Positions 13,080 through 21,959 of a stretch of 64,000 nt of DNA are shown piece after piece. Within the stretch, counting starts at the first letter, position 1. Every line of letters starts with the position of its first letter. The notes below the pieces were generated by a model. The model did no database searches. It was not told the DNA's origin and was given only the letters and a program-made list of their open reading frames with translations. Source of the DNA: Skermania piniformis (lineage in GTDB: Bacteria; Actinomycetota; Actinomycetes; Mycobacteriales; Mycobacteriaceae); assembly GCF_019285775.1 (NCBI RefSeq), contig NZ_CP079105.1:1984001-2048000 (forward strand), written 5' to 3'. The position numbers and the translations under genes are program-made.

Positions 13080-13927
13080 TCTGCGGCGTCGACGGGGCGT
13101 CGGCGCGCCGCGGACTCCAGCACGGTCAATTCGTCGCCGACGGTCAGCCGGACGCCGGGATTATCCGGGATGAGATTGCTGGCGAACCATACGCTGCGGT
13201 CCCACTGCCGGTGCTGGGCCAGCGTGACCAACGGCTCTCGGCCGCGTGCGGCAGTGTCCGGGTCGACGGTGGTCAGCACGCAGCGATTACACCCCTTCAC
13301 CACGCGGAACTCGGCGGCGCCGATTCGGATTCGACGCCAGTCGTCCTCGGCCCAGGCCGGTGCGCCGTCGACCACCAGATTCGGTCGGAATCGGCGCATG
13401 TCCATCGGTCCTTCGGCCGCGTACGGACCGGTGGCGATCCACGCGTTCAGCGCGGCCAGCGAGCTGGTGCTGGCCAGCAGCAGGGGATAGCCGTCGGCCA
13501 GGGAGACCCGATCGTCGGGCCGGCCGAATTCCGGATCGACCGGCCGGGTTCGTGGGTCGGCCTGATACATCAGCCGTACCGGCTCGTCGAGCAGCTCGGT
13601 GAACCAGGTGTCGGCCGATCGGCCGGCCGGCACCGTCATCATCGTTTTCCGGAAATGGCGCACCGGCTCGACCGGCCCGGTAGGAAACGGCACGGTCAGA
13701 TCGTCGCGCCCGGCCGCGCTCGCGGTGATCCCGGTCGCGGTGCATCGCGCCGACACCAGGAGCAGGGTCTGGTGCGTCCGTGCGGTGACCGCGCGGCCGT
13801 CTCGGTCGACGAGAGCCCAGCGTCGGTCGTCGCGCAACCCCCAGGGCTCGACCACCGCACTGCTCGGTGACTCGCCTCGAGTGGACTTCACCGGGTAACG
13901 ATGGATGGCACCCAATCGTGCGGTCAT
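13067..13927 (-). CDS. MOSC-domain protein (YcbX-like)
   Basis: A 286-residue protein with an N-terminal beta-barrel (LGAIHRYPVKSTRGE) and a MOSC domain with the NRC motif in GCNRCVLTTVDPDT. MOSC proteins bind sulfur carriers or molybdenum cofactor; YcbX/mARC relatives reduce N-hydroxylated compounds. The start is ATG 13927; a TTG at 13963 would add 12 atypical residues. It is convergent with coaBC and divergent from metK, with a 126-base gap between the starts. Confidence 0.87.
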   Translation of the reverse strand: MTARLGAIHRYPVKSTRGESPSSAVVEPWGLRDDRRWALVDRDGRAVTARTHQTLLLVSARCTATGITASAAGRDDLTVPFPTGPVEPVRHFRKTMMTVPAGRSADTWFTELLDEPVRLMYQADPRTRPVDPEFGRPDDRVSLADGYPLLLASTSSLAALNAWIATGPYAAEGPMDMRRFRPNLVVDGAPAWAEDDWRRIRIGAAEFRVVKGCNRCVLTTVDPDTAARGREPLVTLAQHRQWDRSVWFASNLIPDNPGVRLTVGDELTVLESAARRRPVDAADQDN

Positions 13928-14053
13928 GCCCTCATCGTGGCTGCCCGCTATCGTGGTTTCCAAAAGGGCTCGTGCTCGTCGACTGCACTGCTGGGGTGCC
14001 TATCGCAGCGTATTCGTATCGAGCCTTCGTAGATCGAGAGATGGAGAAAGTTT

Positions 14054-15268
14054 GTGTCCAGTTCGGGTAGTCGTCTGTTCACCAGTGAGTCCGTTACCGA
14101 AGGACACCCGGACAAGATATGTGACGCGATCAGCGACTCGATCCTGGACGCATTGCTCACCGACGACCCCCACAGCCGGGTAGCGGTCGAGACGTTGGTG
14201 ACCACCGGTCAGGTGCATGTCGCCGGTGAGGTCACCACGTCGGCCTACGCCGACATCCCGAAGATCGTTCGGGAACGGGTACTCGATATCGGCTACGACT
14301 CGTCGGCCAAGGGCTTCGACGGAAACTCCTGCGGGGTCAACATCGCGATCGGGGCCCAGTCACCGGAGATCGCCCAGGGCGTGGATCATTCGCACGAGGC
14401 CCGGGTCGAGGGCGTCTCCGACGACGACATCGACCGGCAGGGTGCCGGTGACCAAGGCCTGATGTTCGGCTACGCCACCGTCGAGACCCCCGAGCTGATG
14501 CCGCTGCCGATCGCGCTGGCGCACCGCCTCTCGCGCCGGCTCGCGGCGGCGCGCAAGGACGGCGTCCTGCCGTATCTCCGGCCGGACGGCAAGACCCAGG
14601 TGACCATCGAGTATCGCGACCACCAGGCGGTCCGGTTGGACACGGTGGTGATCTCCACCCAGCACGCCGCCGACATCGACCTGGACAACCTGCTCACTCC
14701 CGACATCCGGCGGGAGGTGCTCGATCATGTGCTCACCGAGCTGGCGCTACCCAGCCTGGACACCAGCGACGTCCGGCTGCTGGTGAACCCCACCGGCAAA
14801 TTCGTCCTCGGCGGTCCGATGGGCGATGCCGGGCTGACCGGCCGCAAGATCATCGTGGACACCTACGGCGGCTTCGCCCGACACGGTGGTGGAGCGTTCT
14901 CCGGAAAAGACCCGTCGAAGGTGGACCGCTCCGCGGCGTACGCCATGCGCTGGGTCGCGAAGAATGCCGTGGCCGCCGGCCTGGCCGATCGGATCGAGGT
15001 GCAGGTGGCATACGCGATCGGCAAGGCTGCGCCGGTCGGGTTGTTCGTCGAGACGTTCGGCACGGAGAAGGTCGATCCGGATCGAATCTCGGCGGCGATC
15101 ACCGAGGTGTTCGACCTGCGACCGGGGGCGATCATCCGCGATCTCGACCTGCTCCGACCGATCTACGCGCCCACCGCCGCGTACGGCCACTTCGGTCGGA
15201 CCGATATCGACCTGCCCTGGGAGCAGACCGACCGCGCCGACAAGCTGCGCGCCGCTGCCGGCGTGTAG
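14054..15268 (+). CDS. metK: S-adenosylmethionine synthetase
   Basis: Makes SAM from methionine and ATP. The 404-residue protein has the ATP-binding [12 protein letters not shown] motif (17-28), the [12 protein letters not shown] hexapeptide region and the [16 protein letters not shown]-loop-like motif. The start is GTG 14054 with GGAG seven bases upstream. No SAM riboswitch-like structure was recognised in the 126-base upstream gap. priA follows after 3 bases. Confidence 0.98.
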   Translation: MSSSGSRLFTSESVTEGHPDKICDAISDSILDALLTDDPHSRVAVETLVTTGQVHVAGEVTTSAYADIPKIVRERVLDIGYDSSAKGFDGNSCGVNIAIGAQSPEIAQGVDHSHEARVEGVSDDDIDRQGAGDQGLMFGYATVETPELMPLPIALAHRLSRRLAAARKDGVLPYLRPDGKTQVTIEYRDHQAVRLDTVVISTQHAADIDLDNLLTPDIRREVLDHVLTELALPSLDTSDVRLLVNPTGKFVLGGPMGDAGLTGRKIIVDTYGGFARHGGGAFSGKDPSKVDRSAAYAMRWVAKNAVAAGLADRIEVQVAYAIGKAAPVGLFVETFGTEKVDPDRISAAITEVFDLRPGAIIRDLDLLRPIYAPTAAYGHFGRTDIDLPWEQTDRADKLRAAAGV

Positions 15269-15271
15269 TCC

Positions 15272-17299
15272 GTGGATCGACCGGTAGCTCGCATTCTCCC
15301 GCTGCTACCGGTACCGCATCTCGATCGGGAGTTCGACTATCTGGTGCCGGCCGACCTGGACGAGATCGCCCAGCCCGGGGTTCGAGTCCGGGTCCGGTTC
15401 GCCGGCCGATCGGTCGACGGATTCCTGCTGGACCGGCTCGATCGGTCCGACCATCCGGGTGAACTCGCGCCGTTGCATCGGGTGGTCTCGGTCGAGCGGG
15501 TACTGACGCCGGAGATCCACGCGCTCGTCGACGCGGTGGCGACCCGCTATGCGGGCACCCGGGCCGACGTGCTGCGGTTGGCGATCCCACCCCGGCACGG
15601 TCGGGCCGAGAACGCTGCGTCGCCCGCGCCGGTGTCGGTGGTGCCTCCGACGGTTGCGGGCGATACCTGGGCGCGCTACGCACACGGCAACGCCTTCCTG
15701 ACCGCCCTGGCCGAGCGCCGATCGCCGCGGGCTGCCTGGCAGGCGCTACCCGGGGAAGACTGGCCGCAGCGGCTGGCCGAGGCCGCCGCGACCGCTGCCG
15801 CGGCCGGTGCCGGTGTGGTGTTGGTGGTACCCGACCAACGCGACCTGGATCGCGTGCTGGCCGCCTGCACCGCGCTGGCCGGCCCGGATCCGGTGGTTGC
15901 GCTGGCCGCCGGGTTGGGGCCGCAGGCGCGGTATCGACGTTGGCTGGCCGCGTTGCGGGGGAGCGCGCGGATCGTGGTCGGTACCCGCAGCGCGGTGTTT
16001 GCGCCGGTCCCCGACCTCGGCTTGATCGCGATCTGGGACGACGGCGACCCCGGTTACGCCGAGCCGCGTGCCCCCTATCCGCACACCCGCGAGGTGGCGT
16101 TGCTGCGCGCGCACGCGACCGGTGCGGCATTCCTGGCCGGTGGGTTCGCGCGCACTGCCGAGGTGGCGTCGTTGGTCGCCTCCGGCTGGGCACACGACCT
16201 GCTGGCGCCCCGGTCGGTGGTGCGGGCGGCCGCCCCGACGATCACCGCTCCCGGCGACAGCGACATCGCGCTCGAACGCGACCCGCGGGCGGCTCAGGAC
16301 CGGATTCCGGCGGTGGCGTTCGCGACGGTCCGAGCTGCCCTGGCAGCCGACGCGCCGGTGCTGGTGCAGGTGCCGCGCCGCGGGTATCTGCCGGCGCTCG
16401 CCTGCGCGAAGTGTCGCGCTCCCGCTCGTTGTCGACGCTGCCATGGTCCGCTTGCCCTCCCTGCGGCCGGGGACGCAGCCGCGCCGACGTGTCGTTGGTG
16501 CGGTATCGCCGAGCCGAACTTTCGCTGCGCGGTCTGCGGGTCACGGATCCTGCGCGCCGTGGCGGTGGGTGCCGCGCGCACCGCCGAAGAGCTGGGCCGA
16601 GCGTTTCCCGGCGTCCCGGTCGTCGCATCGGGCCGCCCGGGCGGGTCGACCGGTGCCGAGGAGCTCGTCGTATCGGACACGATCGCCGAGGGGGCACAGC
16701 TCGTCGTGGCGACGATCGGCGCCGAGCCGGTGGCGCCGACCGGGTACGGCGCAGCCCTGCTGCTCGACGGCTGGACGCTGCTCGGCCGGGCGGATCTGCG
16801 CGCTGCCGAGCAGACATTGCGACGCTGGATGGCGGCTGCGGCGCTGGTGCGGCCGGCCGGGGCAGGTGGCCGGGTGATCGTCGGCGCCGATCCGGGCGAT
16901 CCCACGGTGCAGGCGTTGGTCCGCTGGGATCCGGCCGGGCACGCCGCCGCCCAGCTGGCCGAGCGCGTCGAACTCGCCTTCCCGCCGGCGGTGCGGGTCG
17001 CGGCGATCGATGGCACCGCGCGAACGATTGCGGCGCTGCTCGAGGTCGCCGAATTGCCGCCGGGAACCGAGCAGCTCGGGCCGGTGCCGCTCCCGCCGGG
17101 GGCCCGGAAACCGTTTGCAGCGGACGATGGCGGGTCTGCGACCGCGGAGCCGGCCGACATCGAGCGGACGCTGCTGCGCGTGGCCAAGACCTCCGGTCCG
17201 GCGCTCGCCGAAGCCCTCGGCGCCGCGGTCCGCGCACGCAGTGCGCGACGAGACGGCGGCCCACTCCGCGTGCAGATCGACCCGATCGATTTCGGCTGA
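15272..17299 (+). CDS. priA: PriA-like primosomal protein, helicase motifs degenerate
   Basis: A 675-residue homologue of replication-restart protein PriA. The N-terminal DNA 3'-end binding domain (RILPLLPVPHLDREFDYLV) is intact. Zinc-binding cysteines lie in ACAKCRAPARCRRCHG and TCRWCGIAEPNFRCAVCGS. The ATPase core is degenerate: no Walker A lysine motif is seen, and WDDGDPGY stands where DEEH would be. This fits actinobacterial PriA, thought to be a non-helicase loader. GTG 15272 is 3 bases after metK. Confidence 0.9.
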   Translation: MDRPVARILPLLPVPHLDREFDYLVPADLDEIAQPGVRVRVRFAGRSVDGFLLDRLDRSDHPGELAPLHRVVSVERVLTPEIHALVDAVATRYAGTRADVLRLAIPPRHGRAENAASPAPVSVVPPTVAGDTWARYAHGNAFLTALAERRSPRAAWQALPGEDWPQRLAEAAATAAAAGAGVVLVVPDQRDLDRVLAACTALAGPDPVVALAAGLGPQARYRRWLAALRGSARIVVGTRSAVFAPVPDLGLIAIWDDGDPGYAEPRAPYPHTREVALLRAHATGAAFLAGGFARTAEVASLVASGWAHDLLAPRSVVRAAAPTITAPGDSDIALERDPRAAQDRIPAVAFATVRAALAADAPVLVQVPRRGYLPALACAKCRAPARCRRCHGPLALPAAGDAAAPTCRWCGIAEPNFRCAVCGSRILRAVAVGAARTAEELGRAFPGVPVVASGRPGGSTGAEELVVSDTIAEGAQLVVATIGAEPVAPTGYGAALLLDGWTLLGRADLRAAEQTLRRWMAAAALVRPAGAGGRVIVGADPGDPTVQALVRWDPAGHAAAQLAERVELAFPPAVRVAAIDGTARTIAALLEVAELPPGTEQLGPVPLPPGARKPFAADDGGSATAEPADIERTLLRVAKTSGPALAEALGAAVRARSARRDGGPLRVQIDPIDFG

Positions 17300-17337
17300 C
17301 CCGACCGATCGTTACCGGGACTTGCAGTCGATGCATT

Positions 17338-17351
17338 GACGATATATCGTC
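17338..17351. promoter_or_regulatory. Perfect 14-bp palindrome, probable PadR operator
   Basis: GACGATATATCGTC is a perfect inverted repeat lying 38 bases upstream of the padR start. Its AT-centre stands out in this GC-rich DNA, and ATAT-centred palindromes of this kind are typical PadR-family sites. It overlaps a TTGACG -35-like box at 17336. This suggests autorepression of the following gene. Confidence 0.75.
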
Positions 17352-17388
17352 GTTAGTACGTTCAATAACGAGCCTGAAGGAGGCTGAC

Positions 17389-18102
17389 ATGGAATACCCG
17401 GAGACAGACTTCACCGAACGAGATTTCCGGTCGAAAGGTCGGAAGGCGATGCGGGAGCGTATCCGCGAGCATCAGCGGCACGGCGGTCCGGAGGGCTTCG
17501 GCCGGCCGGGCTTCGGTCCCGGATTCGGCGGTCCCGGGTTCGGGCCGGGGCGCGGTTTCGGGCCCGGCGGTCCCGGCTTCGGTCGCGGACGCGGCCGGGG
17601 CGGTCGCGGACGGCGTGGCGACGTGCGAGCAGCGGTGCTGCTACTGCTCGCCGAGGAGCCGCGGCACGGCTACGAGCTGATCCAGCAGATCCGCCGCCGC
17701 AGCAACGACCTGTGGCGGCCCAGTCCGGGATCGATCTACCCTGCGCTCGCTCAATTGGAAGACGAGGGATTGGTGCTGATCGAGAAGGTGTCCGGGCGCA
17801 AGACCGCGAAGCTCACCACCGAAGGTGAGACCTACGTGGCCGAGCATCGGACCGAACTCGGCGACCCGTGGGCAGAAGTTGCCGACGGGGTCGACGACAA
17901 AGAGGTCGATCTGCGTGCGTTGACCGGCACGGTGATGGGAGCCGTCGCCCAGGTTGCCATGGTCGGTGATGCCGAGCAGGCAGCGCGGGCTCGGCAGATC
18001 CTGATCGACACGCGCAAGGCGCTCTACCGACTGCTGGCCGAAGACGAAGCCGACACCGATGACCCGGCCCCGTCGGGGCCGGTCGACCCGACCGCCGAGT
18101 GA
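17389..18102 (+). CDS. PadR-family regulator with Gly/Phe/Arg-rich N-terminal extension
   Basis: A 237-residue regulator. The winged-helix PadR domain begins near residue 80 (RAAVLLLLAEEPRHGYELIQQI) and contains the WRPSPGSIYPALAQLEDEG recognition region; a dimerising helical C-terminus follows. Residues about 25-80 are low-complexity GFGRPGFGPGFGGPGFGPG-like sequence ending in an RGRGRGG-type tract, which most PadR proteins lack. ATG 17389 follows a strong AAGGAGG. A palindromic operator lies upstream, so autorepression is likely; the ligand is unknown. Earlier in-frame starts belong to priA out-of-frame sequence. Confidence 0.92.
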   Translation: MEYPETDFTERDFRSKGRKAMRERIREHQRHGGPEGFGRPGFGPGFGGPGFGPGRGFGPGGPGFGRGRGRGGRGRRGDVRAAVLLLLAEEPRHGYELIQQIRRRSNDLWRPSPGSIYPALAQLEDEGLVLIEKVSGRKTAKLTTEGETYVAEHRTELGDPWAEVADGVDDKEVDLRALTGTVMGAVAQVAMVGDAEQAARARQILIDTRKALYRLLAEDEADTDDPAPSGPVDPTAE

Positions 18103-18107
18103 ACCGA

Positions 18108-18150
18108 TCGGCGTGCCTACCGAACGACCGACTACCGGTAGGCACGCCGA
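18108..18150 (+). terminator. Long perfect hairpin after padR
   Basis: TCGGCGTGCCTACCG (18108-18122) pairs perfectly with 18136-18150, giving a 15-bp stem and 13-base loop, starting 5 bases after the padR stop. There is no U-tract, which is common for actinobacterial terminators. It separates padR from the lipase gene. Confidence 0.75.
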
Positions 18151-18168
18151 AGGTCGATACTCTTCGGC

Positions 18169-19212
18169 GTGCAACGCCGATGGAGGGTCAGGCCGTCTTG
18201 TCCGACACGCACGATGCTGCCTGTTTCAGCTGTGATTGCTGCGTCGGTTGTGATCTTACTACCGCTCGTCGCCCGCGCTGGGCCGACCGCTGATTCGTTA
18301 CCCGGGATCTATCCCGCGCCGCTGCCGGCCAGCATTGCCGAAGTGCCGATGCGGCCCGGGCCGCCGCAGAACGGACACGGAACTGCGGCACGTTACGCCC
18401 GGGACCACCCCGGCACCGCGCCGCCCGGCGCCAACGACTTCTCCTGCCGGAGCAAGGATCACAGCCGCCCGGTGGTGCTGTTGCACGGCACCGATGCGAA
18501 TGCCTATTCGGACTGGGCCGCTATCTCGCCGCGGCTGCGCTCGGCGGGCTATTGCCCGTTCGCGGTCAATTACGGCGGTCGGCCCGGCGAGGACTCGTTC
18601 GGCACCGAAGACATCACCCGAAGCGCTTACCAGGTTGCCGACTTCGTTGCGCGTGTCCGTGCCGAGACCGGTGCGCCGCGGGTCGACCTGATCGGCTACT
18701 CGCAAGGGGCGACCGTTGCCCGGCTGTATGTCAACCGGCTCGGCGGCGCGGCCTCGGTAGCCCGCTGGATCGGCCTGGCCTCGCCCACGTACGGCGGCGT
18801 GCTCTACGGCGCCGTGCCGATCGCCCAGGCGATACCGGGTGCGCTGGACGTGGCCACGCAGCTGGTCTCGGTCGCGGCGGTACAGCAGGTTCAGGGCTCG
18901 CCGTTGCTCGACGACCTCAACGCCGGGGGGGACACGGTCGCGGGGGTGGAGTACACGACGATCGGTAGTCGGTACGACGAAGTGATCCAGCCGGCCGACA
19001 ACGCGGCACTACGGTCACCCGGCGCGACGAACATCGTGCTGCAGGACTCGTGCCCGGTCGATTTGACCGGGCATTTCCATCTGGTCTACGACCCGTACGT
19101 GATCGATCTCCTGTTGACCACCCTGGACGCGGCCCGCCCGCGGACCGCGCCGTGCGTGCCGGTGCCGCTCGGCACCGGCATCGCCGAACTGATCGAGGCG
19201 ACCTACAACTGA
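18169..19212 (+). CDS. Secreted lipase/esterase (alpha/beta hydrolase, lipase class 2 type)
   Basis: A 347-residue exported hydrolase. The N-terminal signal sequence is Arg-rich, then hydrophobic (VSAVIAASVVILLPLVARAG), with cleavage likely after ARA. The oxyanion region is RPVVLLHGTDAN and the nucleophile is Ser178 in GYSQG. The catalytic His is probably in LTGHFHLVYDP. Cysteine pairs suit an extracytoplasmic protein. It resembles the many lipase_2 family proteins of Nocardia and Rhodococcus. Start GTG 18169. Confidence 0.88.
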   Translation: MQRRWRVRPSCPTRTMLPVSAVIAASVVILLPLVARAGPTADSLPGIYPAPLPASIAEVPMRPGPPQNGHGTAARYARDHPGTAPPGANDFSCRSKDHSRPVVLLHGTDANAYSDWAAISPRLRSAGYCPFAVNYGGRPGEDSFGTEDITRSAYQVADFVARVRAETGAPRVDLIGYSQGATVARLYVNRLGGAASVARWIGLASPTYGGVLYGAVPIAQAIPGALDVATQLVSVAAVQQVQGSPLLDDLNAGGDTVAGVEYTTIGSRYDEVIQPADNAALRSPGATNIVLQDSCPVDLTGHFHLVYDPYVIDLLLTTLDAARPRTAPCVPVPLGTGIAELIEATYN

Positions 19213-19216
19213 GCGA

Positions 19217-19423
19217 CTATTCGGCCAGTTTGGCGATCGCCTGGGCCCAGAGGAAGTACTTGTTGGTGCCCAGATCGGCGATCGTCCGCACGCCCAACGC
19301 TTGCAACAGCAGTTCCGCCTTGGCGTCACTGATGCCCTGCAGTGCGGCGACCGGGGCCTTCGCGAGCTCCTCGACCGGCTTGTCTTCGTACGCCTTGTCC
19401 AGCTTGTTCTCGAATCCCGCCAC
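19217..19423 (-). CDS. Small helix-hairpin-helix protein
   Basis: A 68-residue acidic/helical protein read from GTG 19423, with GGAGG just upstream. It contains an HhH-like segment PVAALQGISDAKAELLLQALG and then VRTIADLGTNKYFLWAQAI, as in small actinobacterial proteins related to the DNA-binding HhH fold. It probably binds nucleic acid or a partner protein; the role is unknown. In-frame extension to 19756 is unlikely because it enters the fmt gene antisense. It is convergent with the lipase gene, 4 bases apart. Confidence 0.8.
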   Translation of the reverse strand: MAGFENKLDKAYEDKPVEELAKAPVAALQGISDAKAELLLQALGVRTIADLGTNKYFLWAQAIAKLAE

Positions 19424-19571
19424 AGTTCCTCCATAGACGTGTATCGCAAGTGGCCGGAGTGGCCGTTGGTCAGTCAACACGGACCGGCCGGTGCTGTACA
19501 CCGCTTGTGGCTGCGTGTTTGCCACGTCACGGTTACTAGACTGTCCGAGTGATCGTCGATGGACCGGCCCG

Positions 19572-20495
19572 ATGCGACTGATCTTTGCCGGCACCCCCGA
19601 GCCGGCCGTGCCCGCGCTGCGGCGGCTGCTCACATCGTCTTCGCACTCCGTGGTTGCGGTGCTGACCAGGCCGGATGCGGTGGCGGGACGCGGTCGACGG
19701 GTGACTCGGTCGCCGGTCGGGCAGCTTGCCGACGAGTACGATATTCCGTTGCTCATGCCGCAGCGTCCGGCCGAACCGGGGTTCGCCGAGCAGGTGGCCG
19801 AGCTGGCACCGGACTGTTGCCCGGTCGTCGCTTATGGCGCTCTGTTGCCTGCCGGATTGCTCGACATACCCAGGTACGGCTGGATCAACCTGCATTTCTC
19901 GCTGCTGCCGGCGTGGCGCGGGGCGGCGCCGGTCCAGGCTGCGATCGCCGCCGGTGACGACTTCACCGGCGCAAGCACCTTCCGGATCGAACCCGCTCTC
20001 GACACCGGGCCCGTATACGGGGTGGTGACCGAGTCGATTCGGCCGTGGGACACCGCCGGCAAGCTGCTCGCTCGGCTCGCCGAGTCGGGGGCCGACCTGC
20101 TCGCCGCGACGATGGACACGGTGGCGGCCGGGACGGCGGCGCCGGTTCCCCAGTCGACCGACGGCGTCTCCTACGCACCGAAGGTCACCGCGGCCGCCGC
20201 GCGGATTCGGTGGGATCGCCCTGCGTTGGCGGTGGATCGGCAGATCCGCTCGGTCACTCCGGCGCCCGGCGCCTGGACCACGCTGGCCGACAATCGGATC
20301 AAGGTGGGTCCGGCGGTCCCCGGCGAGCGCACCCTGCCGCCGGGCCGGATCGAGGTGACCCGCGACGGGGTGTTCGTCGGTACCGGCACCGCGGCGGTCC
20401 GGCTGGATCAGGTGCAGCCGCCGGGTAAGAAGATGATGAACGCGCTCGACTGGGCTCGTGGCGCCCGGCTGTCCGACGACACGGCCTTCCGGTAG
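19572..20495 (+). CDS. fmt: Methionyl-tRNA formyltransferase
   Basis: Formylates initiator Met-tRNA. The 307-residue protein starts [20 protein letters not shown] and has the formyl-THF site [13 protein letters not shown] and the C-terminal tRNA-binding domain. ATG 19572 matches the family N-terminus; upstream in-frame sequence from 19491 is not conserved. It is followed by rsmB, the usual pair. Confidence 0.97.
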   Translation: MRLIFAGTPEPAVPALRRLLTSSSHSVVAVLTRPDAVAGRGRRVTRSPVGQLADEYDIPLLMPQRPAEPGFAEQVAELAPDCCPVVAYGALLPAGLLDIPRYGWINLHFSLLPAWRGAAPVQAAIAAGDDFTGASTFRIEPALDTGPVYGVVTESIRPWDTAGKLLARLAESGADLLAATMDTVAAGTAAPVPQSTDGVSYAPKVTAAAARIRWDRPALAVDRQIRSVTPAPGAWTTLADNRIKVGPAVPGERTLPPGRIEVTRDGVFVGTGTAAVRLDQVQPPGKKMMNALDWARGARLSDDTAFR

Positions 20496-20524
20496 ATATG
20501 GCCTTCCAGTAACGGTGGTATTGC

Positions 20525-21949
20525 ATGACGCAACGTCCGGCGAATCGTCGCCGACCCGGCGGGCCGCAGCGCGGCCGCCCGGCTCGCCCGCCGCGCCCGG
20601 AGACAGCCGAGTCGGAGTCGGCCGGCGACCCGGTTCGTGCGGCGGCGCGTGATGTGTTGCGCGCCGTCCGCGAGCGCGACGCATACGCCAACCTGGTGTT
20701 GCCCGGCTTGCTGCGGGACCGCCGGATCGCCGGCCGGGACGCCGCACTGGCCACCGAGCTGGCCTACGGGGCGTGCCGGACGCAGGGACTGCTGGATGCG
20801 GTGATCACCGCCTGTGCCGATCGCCCGCTGGATCGGATCGACGGTCCGATCCTGGACCTGCTACGCCTGGGCACCTATCAACTGCTCCGCACCCGGATCG
20901 GTGCGCATGCCGCGGTGAACACCACCGTCGAGCTGGCCCGGGCCGAGTTCGGGATCGGCCGTTCGGGTTTCGTCAACGCGGTGTTACGTCGGGTGGCCGA
21001 GCACGACGCGGACGACTGGGTGGCGCGGCTGGCGCCGACCGATCCGGTCGGCCGATCGGCCTTCGCCCACGCCCACCCGGTCTGGATCGCGCAGGTGTTC
21101 GCCGACGCGCTCGGCGCCCGGGCCGGCGAGCTGGCCGACGCGTTGGCCGCCGACAACGTCGCGCCCGTCGTGCACCTGATCGCACGGCCGGGCCGAGTCT
21201 CGGTCGACGAACTCGTCGAGCTGGCCGACGGGCAGCGCGGACGCTGGTCGCCGTACGCGGTGTATGCCGGTGGGGACGATCCGGCCGACCTCGCGCCGGT
21301 GCGCGACGGCCGGGCCGCGGTGCAGGACGAAGGCTCCCAGTTGGTCGTGTCGGCGCTTGCGGGCGCTGAATTGTCCGGGCCGGACCAGGGGCGGTGGCTC
21401 GATCTGTGCGCCGGACCCGGCGGTAAAGCGGCGCTGCTCGGCGCGCTCGCGGCAATGCACGGATACCAGGTGGACGCGGTAGAACCGGCCGAACATCGCG
21501 CCGAGTTGGTCCGGTCGGCTTGCCGTGATCTCCCGGTCCGGGTACTCGTCGCGGACGGGCGGGCGTCCGGGCTCACCCCGGGCTACGACCGGATTCTGGT
21601 CGATGCCCCGTGCACCGGGCTGGGGGCGCTGCGCCGCCGGCCGGAGGCGCGTTGGCGCCGCAGCCCGAACGACGTATCCGCTCTCGGCCGCCTGCAACGC
21701 GAGCTGCTCGCGGCGGCGGTCGGGTTGCTTCGGCCGGGGGGCGTCGTGGTGTACGCGACCTGTTCGCCGCATCTGGCCGAGACGGTCGCCGTCACCCGCG
21801 ACGCGATCCGCCGGTTCGGCCTGATCGAGCTGGACACCCCGGCACTGCTGCCGGGAGTTCCGGACGTCGGGGACGGCCCGGCAGTGCAGCTGTGGCCGCA
21901 TCGGCACGGCACCGACGCGATGTTCATCGCGGCGCTGCGCAAGCCGTAA
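20525..21949 (+). CDS. rsmB: 16S rRNA cytosine-C5 methyltransferase
   Basis: Methylates C967-equivalent of 16S rRNA using SAM. The 474-residue protein has a basic Pro/Arg-rich N-terminus, a NusB-like domain (about 40-170, with AANLVLPGLL-type helices) and a Rossmann methyltransferase domain. The SAM motif is LDLCAGPGGKAALLGAL. The two catalytic cysteines are in VDAPCTGLG and YATCSPH. ATG 20525. It sits between fmt and an aldo/keto reductase. Confidence 0.95.
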   Translation: MTQRPANRRRPGGPQRGRPARPPRPETAESESAGDPVRAAARDVLRAVRERDAYANLVLPGLLRDRRIAGRDAALATELAYGACRTQGLLDAVITACADRPLDRIDGPILDLLRLGTYQLLRTRIGAHAAVNTTVELARAEFGIGRSGFVNAVLRRVAEHDADDWVARLAPTDPVGRSAFAHAHPVWIAQVFADALGARAGELADALAADNVAPVVHLIARPGRVSVDELVELADGQRGRWSPYAVYAGGDDPADLAPVRDGRAAVQDEGSQLVVSALAGAELSGPDQGRWLDLCAGPGGKAALLGALAAMHGYQVDAVEPAEHRAELVRSACRDLPVRVLVADGRASGLTPGYDRILVDAPCTGLGALRRRPEARWRRSPNDVSALGRLQRELLAAAVGLLRPGGVVVYATCSPHLAETVAVTRDAIRRFGLIELDTPALLPGVPDVGDGPAVQLWPHRHGTDAMFIAALRKP

Positions 21950-21959
21950 TCGGAAGGGA

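Noticed and set aside
13928-14053. SAM riboswitch before metK
   Set aside because: The 126-base gap shows no recognisable SAM-I or SAM-IV core; only a ribosome site near the start.
15940-17388. Long N-terminal extension of the padR frame through priA
   Set aside because: This part is Arg/Gly-rich out-of-frame priA sequence; a strong ribosome site and family homology fix the start at 17389.
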